A stretch of 64,000 bases of DNA from Vibrio ostreicida. Its GTDB lineage: Bacteria > Pseudomonadota > Gammaproteobacteria > Enterobacterales > Vibrionaceae. Shown in pieces: positions 63,932 through 64,000 of this stretch. The translations under genes were made by a program, and so were the position numbers. The stretch is taken from the NCBI RefSeq assembly GCF_013074385.2, contig NZ_JABEYA020000010.1, forward strand, positions 38,879-102,878. The letters run 5' to 3'. How positions within the stretch are numbered: position 1 is the first letter of the stretch; every line of letters starts with the position of its first letter. The notes beneath the pieces were generated by a model. That model saw only the letters and a list, made by a program, of their open reading frames with translations, was not told the DNA's origin and searched no databases.

Positions 63932-64000
63932 ATGACACGAGCACGCAACCAACAAATCTGCCTGGCTGCCACACCTTATTATCACTGCGTTTCACGTTGT
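63932..64000 (+). CDS. REP-associated tyrosine transposase (Y1/IS200-like), N-terminal fragment cut by the window end
   Basis: Twenty-three codons from ATG 63932 to the end of the window, reading MTRARNQQICLAATPYYH and then CVSRC. The ATPYYHCVSRC block is the well-known start of chromosomal RayT (Y1_Tnp, DUF1568-like) proteins of Vibrio and relatives. Its HUH motif and catalytic tyrosine lie beyond the window. In this family the gene is usually single copy and not a moving insertion sequence. Confidence 0.82.
   Translation, partial: MTRARNQQICLAATPYYHCVSRC

Overview
The window is a stretch of chromosome from a gamma-proteobacterium, most likely a Vibrio. The signs are a glycine-cleavage P-protein, secreted chitinases, a VF530-type small protein, an AttH lipocalin next to a LolCDE-like transporter, and a siderophore cluster in the gene order of Vibrio and Photobacterium piscibactin. 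Protein-coding density is high. I saw no rRNA, tRNA, integrase or CRISPR.

Left arm (1-17.2 kb). It holds the 3' end of gcvP, a PI-PLC-like protein, an AraC regulator, a GNAT acetyltransferase, three small proteins of unknown role, an orphan betaine-type binding protein and an entericidin-like lipoprotein. Two large secreted proteins follow: a GH23-like hydrolase with binding modules and a multidomain GH18 chitinase. Next come a DUF2798 membrane protein divergent from a LysR regulator, with a perfect inverted repeat between them, then a two-gene unit encoding an exported EndoU-like protein, and an exported protein of unknown function.

Centre (17.4-50 kb). This is a yersiniabactin-family siderophore locus: araC1, araC2, frpA, irp8, irp2, irp1, irp3, irp4, irp9, irp5. 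Fur-like boxes precede araC1, araC2 and frpA. Irp9 makes salicylate and Irp5 activates it. Irp2 (ArCP-Cy-A/E-PCP-Cy-PCP) adds two cyclised cysteines. Irp1 (KS-AT-KR-ACP-Cy-MT-PCP-PCP-Cy-A-PCP-TE) adds a reduced malonyl unit and further cysteine. Irp3 reduces a thiazoline and Irp4 is an editing thioesterase. FrpA takes up the ferric complex and Irp8 is an MFS transporter. A pair of half-size ABC transporters, convergent with the cluster, is the likely YbtP/YbtQ counterpart. Irp1 differs from yersiniabactin HMWP1 in having no recognisable C-methyltransferase motif in the PKS module and in carrying a whole extra Cy-A-PCP module after tandem PCPs. That fits the piscibactin/photoxenobactin branch.

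Right arm (50-64 kb). It holds VF530, an ABC transporter with an AttH lipocalin lipoprotein, a periplasmic glutathione peroxidase, an MsbA-like exporter, and a secreted lipase followed by a membrane-anchored protein of unknown fold and a small lipoprotein. After an AT-rich gap come a 3-ketodihydrosphingosine-reductase-like SDR and an alpha-oxoamine synthase, which together resemble the first two steps of sphingoid or sulfonolipid base synthesis. Facing them is a cysteine dioxygenase that keeps the residues of the eukaryotic Cys-Tyr cofactor. The window ends in the first 23 codons of a REP-associated (Y1) transposase.

The two parts most worth following up are the extended Irp1 assembly line and the KDSR-like/oxoamine synthase pair with its cysteine dioxygenase neighbour.
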